Source of the DNA: Spiribacter vilamensis
GTDB lineage: Bacteria; Pseudomonadota; Gammaproteobacteria; Nitrococcales; Nitrococcaceae
Direction of reading: 5' to 3'
Assembly (NCBI RefSeq): GCF_004217415.1
Contig: NZ_SHLI01000001.1
Span: 868,001 to 932,000, forward strand
Length of the DNA: 64,000 nt
The notes beneath the pieces are model-generated. The model saw nothing but the letters and a program-made list of their open reading frames with translations. It was not told the origin of the DNA and did not search any database. Position numbers and translations under genes: made by a program. The number at the start of each line of letters is the position of its first letter. Within the stretch, counting starts at the first letter, position 1. This document shows positions 36,095 through 47,892 of this stretch, piece after piece.

Positions 36095-37351
36095 TCAGGC
36101 GAGCAGCGACTTCACCTTGGTAAGGCCATCAACCAGCGCGTCGACATCGGCGCGGTCGTTGTAGAGCCCGAACGAGGCCCGTACCGTCGCCGGCACGTTG
36201 AACCGTTCCATCAGCGGCTGGGTGCAATGATGACCCACACGGACCGCGACCCCCTCCATATCGAGAATCGTCCCCATATCATGGGGATGGATCCCGTCGA
36301 TGACAAAGGAGATGACGCCGGCCTTGCCGGGCGCGGTGCCGATCACGTGCAGATCGTCCCACGACGCGAGGCGCTCGTTGGCGTAGGCGAGCAGCGACTG
36401 CTCGTGGGCAAGGATCGACTCGCGCCCGACCGATTCCATGTATTCAAGCCCGGTGCCCATGGCGATGACGCCGGCAATGTTGGGCGTACCGGCCTCGAAC
36501 CGCTGCGGCGGCGGGGCATACTCGCTGCCCTCGAAGGTGACCGTGCGGATCATGTCGCCACCGCCCTGGTAGGGCGGCATCGCCTCGAGGAGCTCGAATC
36601 GCCCCCAGAGGATCCCCGAGCCGCTCGGCCCGTAGGTCTTGTGCGCCGAGAACGTGTAGAAATCCGCGCCCATGGCCTGGACGTCCACCGGCATGTGCGG
36701 CGCCGACTGGGCCCCGTCCACGAGCACCGGAATCCCGCGCTCGTGGGCAAGCGCGGTGATCGTCTCCACCGGGTTGATGGTCCCGAGCGTGTTGGAGACA
36801 TGCACAACGCTGATAAAGCGGGTGCGCTCGCTGATCCGCTCGCGCAGGCCGTCCATGTCCAGCGAGCCGTCATCGAGCACCGGCGCCACGACCAGCCTTG
36901 CGCCCGTGGCCTCGGTCACCAGCTGCCAGGGCACGATATTGGCGTGATGCTCCATACCGGTGATGAGCACCTCGTCTCCAGGCTGGAGCTTCGGGCGCAC
37001 GAACGACTGGGCGACCAGGTTGATGGCCTCCGTCGCACCGCGGACGAACACCACCTCGCGCTCGTCGGCGGCATTGATGAACCGCTTGACGGTTGCCCGG
37101 ACGTTCTCGAATGCCTGCGTCGAGCGCTGCGAGAGCTGGTATACGCCGCGATGAATGTTCGCGTAGTACTGCTCGTAGCATTCCCGCTCGGCGTCGATCA
37201 CGCACTGCGGTTTCTGCGCGCTCGCGGCGCTGTCGAGGAATGCCAGCCGCCGGCCGTTCATGGGCTGCTGCAGCACCGGGAAGTCGGCCCGGTACTGCGC
37301 CATTTCCGGACCGCTCACGGCACCGGTGTCATCGATGGGATGTGCGCTCAA
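36095..37351 (-). CDS. sufS: Cysteine desulfurase SufS
   Basis: 418 residues. PLP enzyme that supplies sulfur from cysteine. It has E-H-H-A-N-I-V-P-W, D-G-A-Q-S-A-P-H (aspartate binding PLP), the PLP lysine in S-A-H-K-T-Y-G-P-S-G and the persulfide Cys in V-G-H-H-C-T-Q-P-L-M, matching group II desulfurases. Its start overlaps the sufD stop by 4 bases. Confidence 0.95.
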   Translation of the reverse strand: MSAHPIDDTGAVSGPEMAQYRADFPVLQQPMNGRRLAFLDSAASAQKPQCVIDAERECYEQYYANIHRGVYQLSQRSTQAFENVRATVKRFINAADEREVVFVRGATEAINLVAQSFVRPKLQPGDEVLITGMEHHANIVPWQLVTEATGARLVVAPVLDDGSLDMDGLRERISERTRFISVVHVSNTLGTINPVETITALAHERGIPVLVDGAQSAPHMPVDVQAMGADFYTFSAHKTYGPSGSGILWGRFELLEAMPPYQGGGDMIRTVTFEGSEYAPPPQRFEAGTPNIAGVIAMGTGLEYMESVGRESILAHEQSLLAYANERLASWDDLHVIGTAPGKAGVISFVIDGIHPHDMGTILDMEGVAVRVGHHCTQPLMERFNVPATVRASFGLYNDRADVDALVDGLTKVKSLLA

Positions 37352-38694
37352 AGGATCTCCCCGATATCCGCGTCTTCCACGCCCAGCCGGCGCATCAAAA
37401 CGCCCCGGACATGGCTGCGGACACCGTCAACCTTAAACATGTCAACAATCTCGCCGGCAAAGGCCAGGGTCAGCATGCCCTTCGCCCCCTCGGCACTGAT
37501 ACCACGGGTGCGGAGGTAGAACAGGGCCTGCTCGTCGAGCTCGCCCACGGTCGAGCCATGGGTGCACTTGACGTCGTCGGCAAAGATCTCGAGACGCGGG
37601 TTGGAGTGGGCCAGTGCGCGCTTGCCGAGGATCAGGTTACGGTTTTCCTGCACCGCGTCGGTTTTCTGCGCGCCCTCGAACACCTTGACCAGGCCATCGA
37701 ACGACGTCTCGGAGCGATCCTGCAGGATGCCCTTGAAACGCTGGCGACTGAAGCAGTTCCCCTCGCGGTGGTTAAACCAGGTGTGGAAGTCGACGAACTG
37801 GCGATCCTCGGTGAGATAAATACCGTTACAGTCGATCTCGCCACCCTCGCCCTCGAGGTCTGCCACCAGGTCGACACGCCCCAGGCGGCCACCATCGGCG
37901 ACGAAGGCACCCCGGAGCGAGGTATTCCGCTTCGCGACCAGGTTGACCGTGCCGATGTTCATCACCGCCGCGCCGTCTTCCTGCAACCGGCTGTAGTCGA
38001 GGATCGTGTTGTCACCGGCGCTGAGTTCGCTGACCGGGCAGACCAGTGTGCTGGCCTCGTCATCACCGATGAAGCGCTCCACGACGCGGACTTCCGCACC
38101 CTCCTCGGCCTCGACGACCAGCCGCGGATAGACCGCCCTGCCATTCGCCTCGGCCGTGATGACATGCGTCACCGCGATCGGTTTCTCGATCATCGCGCCG
38201 CGCGCAACATGGATGTAGGCACCGTCCGCGAAAAAGGCGGTGTTCAGGGCAGCGAACGGGTGCCAGTCGATATCCACCCGATTACCCAGCGCGGACTGCA
38301 GTCGCTCCGGTGCACTGTCCTCGTACTGGCTGAGCGGGGTCACGGTCAGACCCTTGGCAAGATCGGAGAGATCCGACAGGTCGGCCGCCAGGCGCCCGTC
38401 CACGAACACGAGGTGGTAGCTGTCACCCAGATCACCGAGGCGCTCGACGAGTGCCTTTGGCGCGACACCCTGCGAGTCGGCCACCGGGAACTCCGCGCTG
38501 GTCACCGGCCGCAGGTTGGTCTTGCGCCAGGCCTCCTCGCGCGGGCCGGGAAAGCCGCGTGCCTCGAAGGCGTGGATACCGCGCTCGTGGAGCGACCGGA
38601 GCCAACTCGGGCCGGTGTTCCCGAGCTGCTCGAATGCCGTTAGGTAGACGCTCTTTGCTTCCGCTACTGCTTCCATCACTGATGCTCCTCGCAA
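37348..38694 (-). CDS. sufD: Fe-S cluster assembly protein SufD
   Basis: 448 residues. SufB-like beta-helical protein, C-terminal half with G-A-F-V-A-D-G-G-R-L-G and R-F-K-G-I-L-Q-D-R-S-E-T, and the end S-H-V-R-G-V-L-M-R-R-L-G. It pairs with SufB and SufC in the SufBC2D scaffold. Fills the gap between sufC and sufS, with 2 bases from sufC and 4-base overlap with sufS. Confidence 0.93.
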   Translation of the reverse strand: MRGASVMEAVAEAKSVYLTAFEQLGNTGPSWLRSLHERGIHAFEARGFPGPREEAWRKTNLRPVTSAEFPVADSQGVAPKALVERLGDLGDSYHLVFVDGRLAADLSDLSDLAKGLTVTPLSQYEDSAPERLQSALGNRVDIDWHPFAALNTAFFADGAYIHVARGAMIEKPIAVTHVITAEANGRAVYPRLVVEAEEGAEVRVVERFIGDDEASTLVCPVSELSAGDNTILDYSRLQEDGAAVMNIGTVNLVAKRNTSLRGAFVADGGRLGRVDLVADLEGEGGEIDCNGIYLTEDRQFVDFHTWFNHREGNCFSRQRFKGILQDRSETSFDGLVKVFEGAQKTDAVQENRNLILGKRALAHSNPRLEIFADDVKCTHGSTVGELDEQALFYLRTRGISAEGAKGMLTLAFAGEIVDMFKVDGVRSHVRGVLMRRLGVEDADIGEIL

Positions 38695-38696
38695 AC

Positions 38697-39452
38697 TCAG
38701 GCCGCAGCCTCGTCGAAGCCCTCGTAGCCCTTCTCTTCCAGCTCCTCGGCCAGTTCCTTGCCACCGGTCTTGACGATCCGGCCATCCACCAGCACGTGAA
38801 CCACGTCGGGGACGATATGCTGGAGCAGGCGCTGGTAATGCGTGATCACCATGAACGAGCGCTCGCCGTCGCGCATCGCATTGACGCCCTCGGAGACGAT
38901 CCGCAGCGCATCGATATCGAGGCCCGAGTCGGTCTCGTCGAGGATGCCGAGCTTCGGCTCAAGCACCGACATGTGGAAGATCTCGTTGCGCTTTTTCTCG
39001 CCACCCGAGAAGCCCTGGTTGACGGGGCGCTGCAACAGCGTCTCGTCGAGCTTCACGCGCCGGGCCCGCTCGCGCACCATCTGGAGGAACTCCATCGCGT
39101 CGATCTCGGGCTCGCCCTTGTGCTTGCGCATCGCGTTGACGGCGGCCTTGAGGAAGTAGGTGTTCGACACGCCGGGGATCTCGACCGGGTACTGGAAGCC
39201 CAGGAATACCCCTTCACGGGCCCGCACTTCCGGGTCCATCTCCAGCAGATCCTTGCCGTTGTAGAGGACTTCGCCCTCGGTAATCTCGTAGGCCTCGTCG
39301 CCCACGAGCGCCTTGGCGAGCGTGCTCTTGCCACCACCGTTGGGCCCCATGATCGCGTGGACCTCACCGGTGTCCATCGTGAGATCGAGCCCCTTGAGGA
39401 TTTCGGTCCCCTCCACGTTGACGTGGAGGTTGCGAATTTCCAGCAATGCCAT
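38697..39452 (-). CDS. sufC: Fe-S assembly ATPase SufC
   Basis: 251 residues from ATG 39452 (AGGAG 7 bases upstream; the longer frame is not homologous). ABC-type ATPase with Walker A G-P-N-G-G-G-K-S-T, signature F-S-G-G-E-K-K-R-N-E and Walker B L-G-I-L-D-E-T-D-S-G-L-D, of the SufC kind. Provides energy to the SufBCD scaffold. In operon between sufB and sufD. Confidence 0.97.
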   Translation of the reverse strand: MALLEIRNLHVNVEGTEILKGLDLTMDTGEVHAIMGPNGGGKSTLAKALVGDEAYEITEGEVLYNGKDLLEMDPEVRAREGVFLGFQYPVEIPGVSNTYFLKAAVNAMRKHKGEPEIDAMEFLQMVRERARRVKLDETLLQRPVNQGFSGGEKKRNEIFHMSVLEPKLGILDETDSGLDIDALRIVSEGVNAMRDGERSFMVITHYQRLLQHIVPDVVHVLVDGRIVKTGGKELAEELEEKGYEGFDEAAA

Positions 39453-39506
39453 GTCTGACTCCTGAAACAGATTCGTTGGTTGCGTTGACAGGGGATGGGT
39501 CGGCAA

Positions 39507-40950
<1,444 letters not shown>

Positions 40951-40967
<17 letters not shown>

Positions 40968-41424
40968 GACGCACTCCGGTAAATTCAAGCGTGTGAATAG
41001 GGCCTTGCGCATCATCGCCATCGGCGGATGACGCGTCGGCCAGCGTGATCTCAGACAGCGCCCGGAGCACAACGTCGTTGATACGACTCCAGACACCACT
41101 GATGTTGCATTGACTGCCGTACTGACAGGCCTCGCGCCCGTCCTCGATGCAGTCCGTCAATGCAATGGGACCCTCCAGCACGGTGATAATTTCCGCCACG
41201 GAGATTTCATCGGGCTGACGGGCCAGCCCGTAGCCACCCTTGGCCCCCCGGTAGGAGACCACCAGGTCGCTACGCGCGAGGTGCTTTAGGATTTTGCTGA
41301 CGATCGGCTGCGGCAGCCCGCGGATCTCCGCCAGGGCTGCGGCGCTATAGCGCGCCTCGGCGTCCCTCGCCATCAGCGCGAGGATGCCGACGCCATAATC
41401 CGTTTCGCGGTTCAGCTTGATCAT
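40951..41424 (-). CDS. sufR: SUF operon Rrf2-family regulator (IscR/SufR-like)
   Basis: 157 residues from ATG 41424. Winged-helix Rrf2 start [12 protein letters not shown], recognition helix [11 protein letters not shown], wing [12 protein letters not shown], and a C-terminal trio of cysteines (C-x8-C-x6-C) that would hold an Fe-S cluster. This fits the SUF-linked Rrf2 regulator, sensing cluster status to control suf. First gene of the operon, with a perfect inverted repeat immediately before it. Confidence 0.92.
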
Positions 41425-41441
41425 GGTTACGGAGTGTAACC
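41425..41441. promoter_or_regulatory. Palindrome abutting the sufR start (putative operator)
   Basis: Perfect inverted repeat GGTTAC-ggagt-GTAACC ending right against the sufR start codon. This is where an autoregulator could bind, or where an RNA hairpin would cover the translation start. No clear Shine-Dalgarno is visible outside it. Motif-protein match is not established. Confidence 0.45.
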
Positions 41442-41479
41442 GAAACAGGACTCTTTTGGTACATTTTAAACTGAAAAAT

Positions 41480-42097
41480 CTACCGACGGCCTTCGGCGGC
41501 GCTGGCTGCCAGCGTCTCGATGTGCGACCAGTCCCCGGCAGCCACGGCATCCGCCGGCGTCAGCCAGCTGCCCCCCACGCAGGGCACGTTCGGCAACTGC
41601 AGGAAATCCAGGTAGTTACCGGAATGTACGCCACCGGTCGGGCAGAACCGCATGGCCGGGAATGGTCCCGAAAAGGCGTTGAGTGCGCCGATACCGCCAC
41701 TGGGGACGGCCGGGAAGAACTTCACGTGGTCGAAGCCGTCGGCCTGTGCCCGCATCAGCTCGGTCGCCGTCGAGACGCCCGGCAACAGCGACAGGCCGGC
41801 GTGCTCCGCGGCCTCGACAATCGCGTCCGAATAGCCGGGGCTGACCAGGAAGCGCGCCCCGGCATCCCGTGCCGCATCAACCTGTCCGGCGGTCGTGAGC
41901 GTCCCCGCCCCCACCGTTATGTCGGGGACGTCCCGGGCGATGGCGGCCACGGCCGCCAGCGCGTCATCGGTGCGCAGCGTCACCTCGATCACCGACAGAC
42001 CGCCGGCCAGCAGCGCCCGAGCCAGTGCCGGCGCCGCCGCCGCATCCTCGATGGCCACGACGGGGATCACCGGCGAGCGCGCCAGCAGTGCCTGCAT
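41480..42097 (-). CDS. eda: KDPG/KHG aldolase
   Basis: 205 residues from ATG 42097; GTG 42109, whose bases overlap the edd stop, would add four residues and is also plausible. Cleaves 2-keto-3-deoxy-6-phosphogluconate to pyruvate and glyceraldehyde-3-phosphate. It has P-V-I-P-V-V-A-I, E-V-T-L-R-T (catalytic Glu), G-A-G-T-L, the Schiff-base Lys in H-V-K-F-F-P-A, and R-F-C-P-T-G-G-V. Directly after edd on the same strand. Confidence 0.94.
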   Translation of the reverse strand: MQALLARSPVIPVVAIEDAAAAPALARALLAGGLSVIEVTLRTDDALAAVAAIARDVPDITVGAGTLTTAGQVDAARDAGARFLVSPGYSDAIVEAAEHAGLSLLPGVSTATELMRAQADGFDHVKFFPAVPSGGIGALNAFSGPFPAMRFCPTGGVHSGNYLDFLQLPNVPCVGGSWLTPADAVAAGDWSHIETLAASAAEGRR

Positions 42098-42105
42098 GGA
42101 CAGGA

Positions 42106-43938
42106 TCACGACCCCGCCGTCGCGGGGTTGAAGGTGATCGCGCCGGTCTCGGCACTGCTCGCCGTGGCCCGAAAGGCGGCGAACATCTCCCGCCCCATCC
42201 CGTGTTGCACGCCGGTCTCGGCGGGTTCGGCCCGACGCGCCGCCCATTCCGCCTCGGGCACCTGCACCGAGAGCGTCCCGGCATCGGCGTCCAGGCAGAT
42301 CCAGTCGCCATCCCGTATCCGGCCGATCGCGCCGCCACACACCCACTCCGGATGCAGATGGATGGCGGCCGGGACCTTGCCGGAGGCCCCCGACATGCGC
42401 CCGTCGGTCACCAGCGCGACGCGCTGACCGCGCGAGAGCAGCACGCCCAGTTCAGGCGTGAGCTTGTGGAGCTCGGGCATGCCGTTGGCGCGCGGGCCCT
42501 GGCCGCGGACCACGCAGACGAAATCGCCCTCGAGCTCATCGGCCCGAAACGCGGCGAGTACGGCCTGTTGATCGTCGAACACCCGCGCCGGCGCCTCGAT
42601 CCGTCGGTGTTCAGCCCGCACCGCGGAGGTCTTGATCACCGCCCGACCGAGATTGCCGTCGAGCACCCGCAGGCCACCATCGGCGGCAAACGGCTCGGCC
42701 ACCGGCCGGACCACGCTCTGATCGCCGGACTCCCGGGGCGCGTCCTGCCAGCCCACGCCGCCCTCGGCGAGCATCGGCTCGCGGGCATAGGCGCGCAGGC
42801 CCTCACCGGCGACGGTCGTGACGTCCTCGTGGAGCAGGCCGGCATCGAGGAGTTCGCGCACCAGAAAGCCCATGCCTCCGGCAGCGTGGAAGTGGTTGAT
42901 GTCGGCCTGGCCGTTGGGATAGATCCGCGTGAGCAGCGGCACCACCCGCGAGAGCGTATCGAAATCGCTCCAGTCGACGTGCAGGCCGGCGGCACGGGCA
43001 ATCGCCACCAGGTGGATGGTGTGGTTGGTGGACCCGCCGGTTGCCAGCAGCCCGACAATACCGTTGACGATCGCCCGCGCGTCGATCACCCGTCCCACCG
43101 GCGTGTATTCGTCACCGCGCGCCGTAATGCGGTTGATGCGATGCCCGGCGGCGATCGTCAGCGCATCCCGTAGCGGCGTGTTGGGATTGACGAAGGCCGC
43201 CCCGGGCAGGTGCAGGCCCATGACCTCCATGAGCATCTGGTTGGAATTGGCGGTGCCGTAGAACGTGCAGGTGCCGGGGCCGTGATAGGACTGGGTCTCG
43301 GACTCGAGCAGTGCGTCGCGCCCCACCTTGCCCTCGGCGTAGAGCGCGCGGATCTTCGCCTTCTCGTCATTGGGCATGCCCGAGGTCATCGGGCCGGCGG
43401 GGACGAAGATGAACGGCAGGTGGCCGAAATGCAGGGCGCCGATCAGCAGCCCCGGAACGATCTTGTCGCACACCCCCAGGCAGAGGCCGGCATCGAAGGT
43501 GTTGTGGGACAGGGCAACGCCCGTTGCCATCGCGATCACGTCGCGGCTGAAAAGCGAGAGCTCCATGCCTGGCTGGCCCTGCGTCACACCGTCACACATC
43601 GCCGGGACGCCGCCGGCGAACTGGGCGGTGCCCCCAGCCTCGCGCACCGCCTGCTTGAGCAGTCCGGGAAAGCGCTCCAGCGGCTGATGGGCGGAGAGCA
43701 TGTCGTTATACGCCGACACGATGCCGACATTGCTCTGCTGCAGTCCCTTGAGCCGGGCCTTGTCGCTGTCCGGCGCAGCGGCGAATGCGTGGGCGAGGTT
43801 GGTACAGGACAGGCTGGTGCGGACCGGACCGGCATCCGCCGCCGCCTGCAGCCGATCGAGGTAGGCCGCGCGATCCGCCTCGCTGCGGGCCTCGATGCGC
43901 CGGGTCACCGCGGCGACCGCGGCATTGAGTGCTGGCAT
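42106..43938 (-). CDS. edd: Phosphogluconate dehydratase
   Basis: 610 residues of the IlvD/Edd family. Converts 6-phosphogluconate to KDPG in the Entner-Doudoroff pathway, with a [4Fe-4S] cluster. Seen: [32 protein letters not shown] and [11 protein letters not shown]. Full length. Divergent from zwf over 131 bases in which I can point to no clear operator. Its cluster could be supplied by the neighbouring suf operon. Confidence 0.96.
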   Translation of the reverse strand: MPALNAAVAAVTRRIEARSEADRAAYLDRLQAAADAGPVRTSLSCTNLAHAFAAAPDSDKARLKGLQQSNVGIVSAYNDMLSAHQPLERFPGLLKQAVREAGGTAQFAGGVPAMCDGVTQGQPGMELSLFSRDVIAMATGVALSHNTFDAGLCLGVCDKIVPGLLIGALHFGHLPFIFVPAGPMTSGMPNDEKAKIRALYAEGKVGRDALLESETQSYHGPGTCTFYGTANSNQMLMEVMGLHLPGAAFVNPNTPLRDALTIAAGHRINRITARGDEYTPVGRVIDARAIVNGIVGLLATGGSTNHTIHLVAIARAAGLHVDWSDFDTLSRVVPLLTRIYPNGQADINHFHAAGGMGFLVRELLDAGLLHEDVTTVAGEGLRAYAREPMLAEGGVGWQDAPRESGDQSVVRPVAEPFAADGGLRVLDGNLGRAVIKTSAVRAEHRRIEAPARVFDDQQAVLAAFRADELEGDFVCVVRGQGPRANGMPELHKLTPELGVLLSRGQRVALVTDGRMSGASGKVPAAIHLHPEWVCGGAIGRIRDGDWICLDADAGTLSVQVPEAEWAARRAEPAETGVQHGMGREMFAAFRATASSAETGAITFNPATAGS

Positions 43939-44069
43939 ATCGCCTCCGTGTTGGATTGATGCGGGAGGATTTTATCGCAACCGCGCGGCGCGCGTGACAT
44001 CTGCTTATGCTCAGCCGCCCCGAGACGGTATCCTCGAATCATGATTTTGCGTTCACAGCAGGAGGCGCG

Positions 44070-45533
44070 GTGAAATCGACCAAGCCCTTTGACCTTGTCC
44101 TGTTCGGGGCGACCGGCGATCTGGCGATGAGTAAACTGCTGCCGGCGCTGTATCGCCGCGACCGCGCCGGGCAGCTGCCTGCCGACGGGCGGATTATCGC
44201 CACGGCCCGCACCCGGCTCGACCGCGATGCCTTCATTGCCCGCGTCACGGCGGCGTTCGACGAATACCTCGAGGCGGACGAGCGCACCAACGACGACTGG
44301 CAGCGCTTCGTCGAGCGGCTCGACTTTGTCTCCATCGACGCCGATACCTCGGGCGGCTTCGAGGATCTGGCGCGGCTGGTAAGCGGGCGCGAGGATCACA
44401 CCCGGGTCTTCTACCTCGCCGTCGCACCCAACTACTTCGTGGAGATCTGCGAGCACCTCCACGCCCACGGACTGGTCACGGACCGCGCCCGCGTCGTGCT
44501 GGAGAAACCCCTCGGCCACGACCTCGCCTCCGCGCGGTCGATCAGCGAGCAGATCGGCGCGATCTTCTCGGAGGATGCGATCTATCGAATCGACCACTAC
44601 CTCGGCAAGGAGACGGTCCAGAACCTGATCGCCCTGCGCTTCGGCAACATGCTCTTCGAGCCGTTGTGGCGACGTGACTGGGTGCGGGATGTGCAGATCA
44701 GTGTCAGCGAACAGCTCGGCGTCAGCGGCCGTGCCGGGTTCTACGACCGCACCGGCGCGCTTCGGGACATGGTCCAGAACCATCTCCTGCAGCTGTTGTG
44801 CATTATCGCCATGGAGCCGCCGACCGATATCGGCGCCGATGCCGTCCGCGACGAAAAGCTCAAGGTCCTTCGTGCGCTCAAGCGCCTCGAGGGCCAGGAC
44901 GCACTGCGCAACACCGTTCGCGGTCAGTACCGCGCCGGCGCCATCGCCGGGCAGCCGGTATCCGGCTATCTCGACGAGGAGGGCGTCCCCCCGGATAGCC
45001 GCACCGAGACCTTCGTCGCGCTGCGCACCGAAGTGGCCAACTGGCGCTGGGCCGGTGTGCCGTTCTATCTCCGCACCGGCAAACGCCTGCAGGAGCGCGC
45101 TGCCGAGATCGTCGTCAACTTCCGCGACGTCCCCCACTCGATCTTCGGCGTGACCTACGGGGCCGGACAGCCCAATCGGCTGGTTATCAAGCTGCAGCCG
45201 GACGAGGGCGTGCGCATGCACATGATGGCGAAGTCCCCCGGCGACCGGATGCAGCTGCGCCCCGTGTCGCTCAACCTCGACTTCGCCGAGGCCTTTCGGC
45301 AGCGTCCGCCGGACGCCTACGAGCGGCTGCTGATGGATGTCCTGCGCGGACGTCTGACGTTGTTCATGCGCCGCGACGAGCTGTATGCCGCCTGGTCGTG
45401 GATCGAGCCGATCCTCGACGCCTGGAACGAGGCCGGCGATGCCCCCAAAGCCTACACCGCCGGGACCTGGGGGCCTGCGGCCTCGAGCGCCCTGCTCGCC
45501 CGCGAGGATGCCAACTGGCATGAAGAGACCTGA
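44070..45533 (+). CDS. zwf: Glucose-6-phosphate dehydrogenase
   Basis: 487 residues from GTG 44070, chosen because AGGAGG lies 6 bases upstream and the product [18 protein letters not shown] starts at the homologous point; the ATG at 44007 in the same frame has no ribosome site. NADP-binding G-A-T-G-D-L-A, the active site R-I-D-H-Y-L-G-K-E and the [14 protein letters not shown] segment are intact. Feeds the Entner-Doudoroff pathway. Overlaps pgl by 14 bases. Confidence 0.97.
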   Translation: MKSTKPFDLVLFGATGDLAMSKLLPALYRRDRAGQLPADGRIIATARTRLDRDAFIARVTAAFDEYLEADERTNDDWQRFVERLDFVSIDADTSGGFEDLARLVSGREDHTRVFYLAVAPNYFVEICEHLHAHGLVTDRARVVLEKPLGHDLASARSISEQIGAIFSEDAIYRIDHYLGKETVQNLIALRFGNMLFEPLWRRDWVRDVQISVSEQLGVSGRAGFYDRTGALRDMVQNHLLQLLCIIAMEPPTDIGADAVRDEKLKVLRALKRLEGQDALRNTVRGQYRAGAIAGQPVSGYLDEEGVPPDSRTETFVALRTEVANWRWAGVPFYLRTGKRLQERAAEIVVNFRDVPHSIFGVTYGAGQPNRLVIKLQPDEGVRMHMMAKSPGDRMQLRPVSLNLDFAEAFRQRPPDAYERLLMDVLRGRLTLFMRRDELYAAWSWIEPILDAWNEAGDAPKAYTAGTWGPAASSALLAREDANWHEET

Positions 45534-46245
45534 ACCCGCCGCCCGCGCGCTTGACAACGCCCAGCGATTCACCAGGGCCGACCGGGCCGCCTCGGCGCTC
45601 GCGACACGAATCAGCGAGATCATCACCTACGGTGCTCGCGCCCGCGGCCGGGCCAGCCTGCTCGTGCCCGGCGGGCGTACGCCGATCCCGCTGTTCGACG
45701 CCCTGTGCGGACTCGATGTGCCCTGGCAACAGGTGTATGTCGGTCTGACCGACGAACGTCGGGTGCCGCCGGAGGACCGCCAGAGCAATGCCCGACTGAT
45801 CCGCGAGCACCTGCTTCGGGACCGGGCCGCTGCCGCGCATTTCCCCCTGCTCTATCACGACGCGGTCGGGGATCGGGCCGTCGAGGCCGCCTGCGGGGCG
45901 GCACTCGGGCTCCTCCCCCGCCCGTTCGATGCCGTGGTCGTCGGGATGGGCGATGACGGCCATATCGCTTCGCTCTTCCCCGGTGATGCGGCGCTGGCGC
46001 GCGGGCTCGACCCTGCCACCGAGGCGCCCTGCGTCCTCACGCGGGCCGCCGACCCGCCGTACGAGCGCCTGTCACTGACGCTGGCAACCCTGCTGTCGAG
46101 TCGCTGGGTCGCGTTGCTGATCAACGGCAGCGCGAAGTGGGCGGCGCTGGAGACCGCAATCGAGCGCCAGGACGCGCAGGCCTCGCCGGTCTATGCGTTG
46201 CTCAATCAGCGCCAGGTGGCGGTGAATGTCTTCTACGCGCCCTGA
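45520..46245 (+). CDS. pgl: 6-phosphogluconolactonase
   Basis: 241 residues from ATG 45520. Hydrolyses 6-phosphogluconolactone to 6-phosphogluconate. Has [17 protein letters not shown], and the [15 protein letters not shown] loop of the NagB/DevB-type fold. Overlaps zwf and glk by 14 and 20 bases, an operon. Confidence 0.93.
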   Translation: MKRPEPAARALDNAQRFTRADRAASALATRISEIITYGARARGRASLLVPGGRTPIPLFDALCGLDVPWQQVYVGLTDERRVPPEDRQSNARLIREHLLRDRAAAAHFPLLYHDAVGDRAVEAACGAALGLLPRPFDAVVVGMGDDGHIASLFPGDAALARGLDPATEAPCVLTRAADPPYERLSLTLATLLSSRWVALLINGSAKWAALETAIERQDAQASPVYALLNQRQVAVNVFYAP

Positions 46246-47203
46246 CGCCGCGCCGGTCCTCGTCGCCGATATCGGCGGCACCAACGCCCGGGCCGCGATC
46301 GTGACCCGCCCCGGCAGCGCGCCGGACCCCGTGTTCAAGCGCCGGACGCGTGATTTCGACGGACTCGCCGAGTTCCTGGCCAGCGCCCTCGAGGAACTGG
46401 GTGGCGGCCATCGCCCGCGGTCCGCCCTGTGTGCCGTCGCCAGCCCGGTCGACCGCGATCCGATCGAGCTCACCAATGCCGGTTGGCGATTCTCGCGCGC
46501 CGGCACCGCCGATGCCCTCGGCCTCGACCGCGTCGAGTTCGTGAATGACTGGGTCGCACAGGGGTGGGCAACCACGCAGATCGGCGATGACCACCTGCAG
46601 ACCATCCACCCCGGCCGGCCGGATCCGATGGCGCCCCGACTGGCGCTGGGACCGGGTACGGGACTGGGCAGTGCGCTGGTCACCCCCGGATCGACGGATT
46701 GGCAGGTCTTCGCCACCGAGGGCGGGCATATCAGCTTCGCCCCGCGCACGGCCCGGGAGTGGGCTCTCGTCGAGCGGATACAGGCACGATTCGGTCATTG
46801 CAGCGCCGAGCGGCTGGCCTCCGGCATCGGCATCGAAACGGTCTATGCGGCGCTCCATGACATCGACGGCACCACGCCGCGTCGTACCGGTGCCGAGGCG
46901 ATTGCGCAGGCGGCGCTGGAGGGCGATTCGGTGTGTGGTGAGGTCATCGAGATGATGACCGCGGCGCTTGGCAGTGCCGCCGGCGATCTGGCGCTCGCGA
47001 CCGGGGCGCGGGGTGGCCTTTACCTGGGCGGAGGCCTGATTCCGTTACTCAGTGACGCCTTCGACTGGGGGCTGTTCTGCCGGCGCTTTACCGCCAAGGG
47101 ACGATTTCGCGACTACCTCGAATCGATCCCGGTGCATGCGATGACCCATCCGGCACCGGCACTCTACGGCCTGTCGGTCTATCTGACCCACTCGCGCATG
47201 TAG
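46226..47203 (+). CDS. glk: Glucokinase
   Basis: 325 residues, proteobacterial ROK-unrelated Glk family. The phosphate-binding L-V-A-D-I-G-G-T-N-A-R and F-V-N-D-W-V-A-Q-G, G-P-G-T-G-L-G and E-G-G-H-I-S-F-A-P are present. Phosphorylates glucose, feeding zwf in the same operon. Its 3' end overlaps the convergent amidotransferase gene by 25 bases. Confidence 0.95.
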   Translation: MSSTRPDAAPVLVADIGGTNARAAIVTRPGSAPDPVFKRRTRDFDGLAEFLASALEELGGGHRPRSALCAVASPVDRDPIELTNAGWRFSRAGTADALGLDRVEFVNDWVAQGWATTQIGDDHLQTIHPGRPDPMAPRLALGPGTGLGSALVTPGSTDWQVFATEGGHISFAPRTAREWALVERIQARFGHCSAERLASGIGIETVYAALHDIDGTTPRRTGAEAIAQAALEGDSVCGEVIEMMTAALGSAAGDLALATGARGGLYLGGGLIPLLSDAFDWGLFCRRFTAKGRFRDYLESIPVHAMTHPAPALYGLSVYLTHSRM

Positions 47204-47892
47204 GCCCGGACCGCCGGCGTGTCATCCTGCGCTGGCAGCGTCTCGAGTGCCGCATCGACCTCGGCGTCGCCCGCCCGGGGGCGGACGCGCTCCATGATCG
47301 CCGCGAAAAACGCCTGATCGAACTCGGGATGCCCCTGGATCGTCAATGTCCGGCCCCGGCGCATGGCATACCACGGGCACTGCGCACTGGTTGCCAGGCG
47401 CTCGAAGCCGGGGGCCGGCGCGACGACCTGGTCCTGGTGGACGGCGAGGAGAGCGAGCGGGTCACCTGCCTCCCGCCCCGCAAACGCCACCTCGCACTCG
47501 ACCGCATAGGTCCCGAGATGCCAGCCCATCGACGACCGACGGGTCTCGCCACCCAGTGCGGCCTGGATCAGCTGATGGCCGAAGCAGACACCGATCAGCG
47601 GCTGTTCGCGTTCGTCAATCGATCGCACGAAGGCCTTCAGCGGTGCCACCCACTCCGGCGCCTCGTGGACACTCGCCCGACTGCCGGTGACCACCCAGGC
47701 ATCCGCCGACGCGGGTGTCTCCGGCCACTCACCGGCGTGGACCCGAAACCCGACGGCCTCGATGTCCTGCCGATCATCCGTCAGCAGATTCTCGAAGAGC
47801 GAGAAATAGGATGCCCAGTCGGTGGCGAGCTCCTCGTGGAGGTCGTCGCAGAGGAGCACTCCGACGCGGATCGTACCCGCTGCGCTACTCAT
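47179..47892 (-). CDS. Class I glutamine amidotransferase domain protein
   Basis: 237 residues from ATG 47892. A stand-alone GATase-1 domain: nucleophile Cys in G-V-C-F-G-H-Q-L-I-Q, and the His-Glu pair in Q-G-H-P-E-F. Resembles the GuaA-like, YfdH-type amidotransferases that deglutamylate substrates in polyamine or other catabolism; the substrate is unknown. Coupled by a short overlap to the orphan gene upstream and convergent with glk. Confidence 0.85.
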   Translation of the reverse strand: MSSAAGTIRVGVLLCDDLHEELATDWASYFSLFENLLTDDRQDIEAVGFRVHAGEWPETPASADAWVVTGSRASVHEAPEWVAPLKAFVRSIDEREQPLIGVCFGHQLIQAALGGETRRSSMGWHLGTYAVECEVAFAGREAGDPLALLAVHQDQVVAPAPGFERLATSAQCPWYAMRRGRTLTIQGHPEFDQAFFAAIMERVRPRAGDAEVDAALETLPAQDDTPAVRAYMREWVR

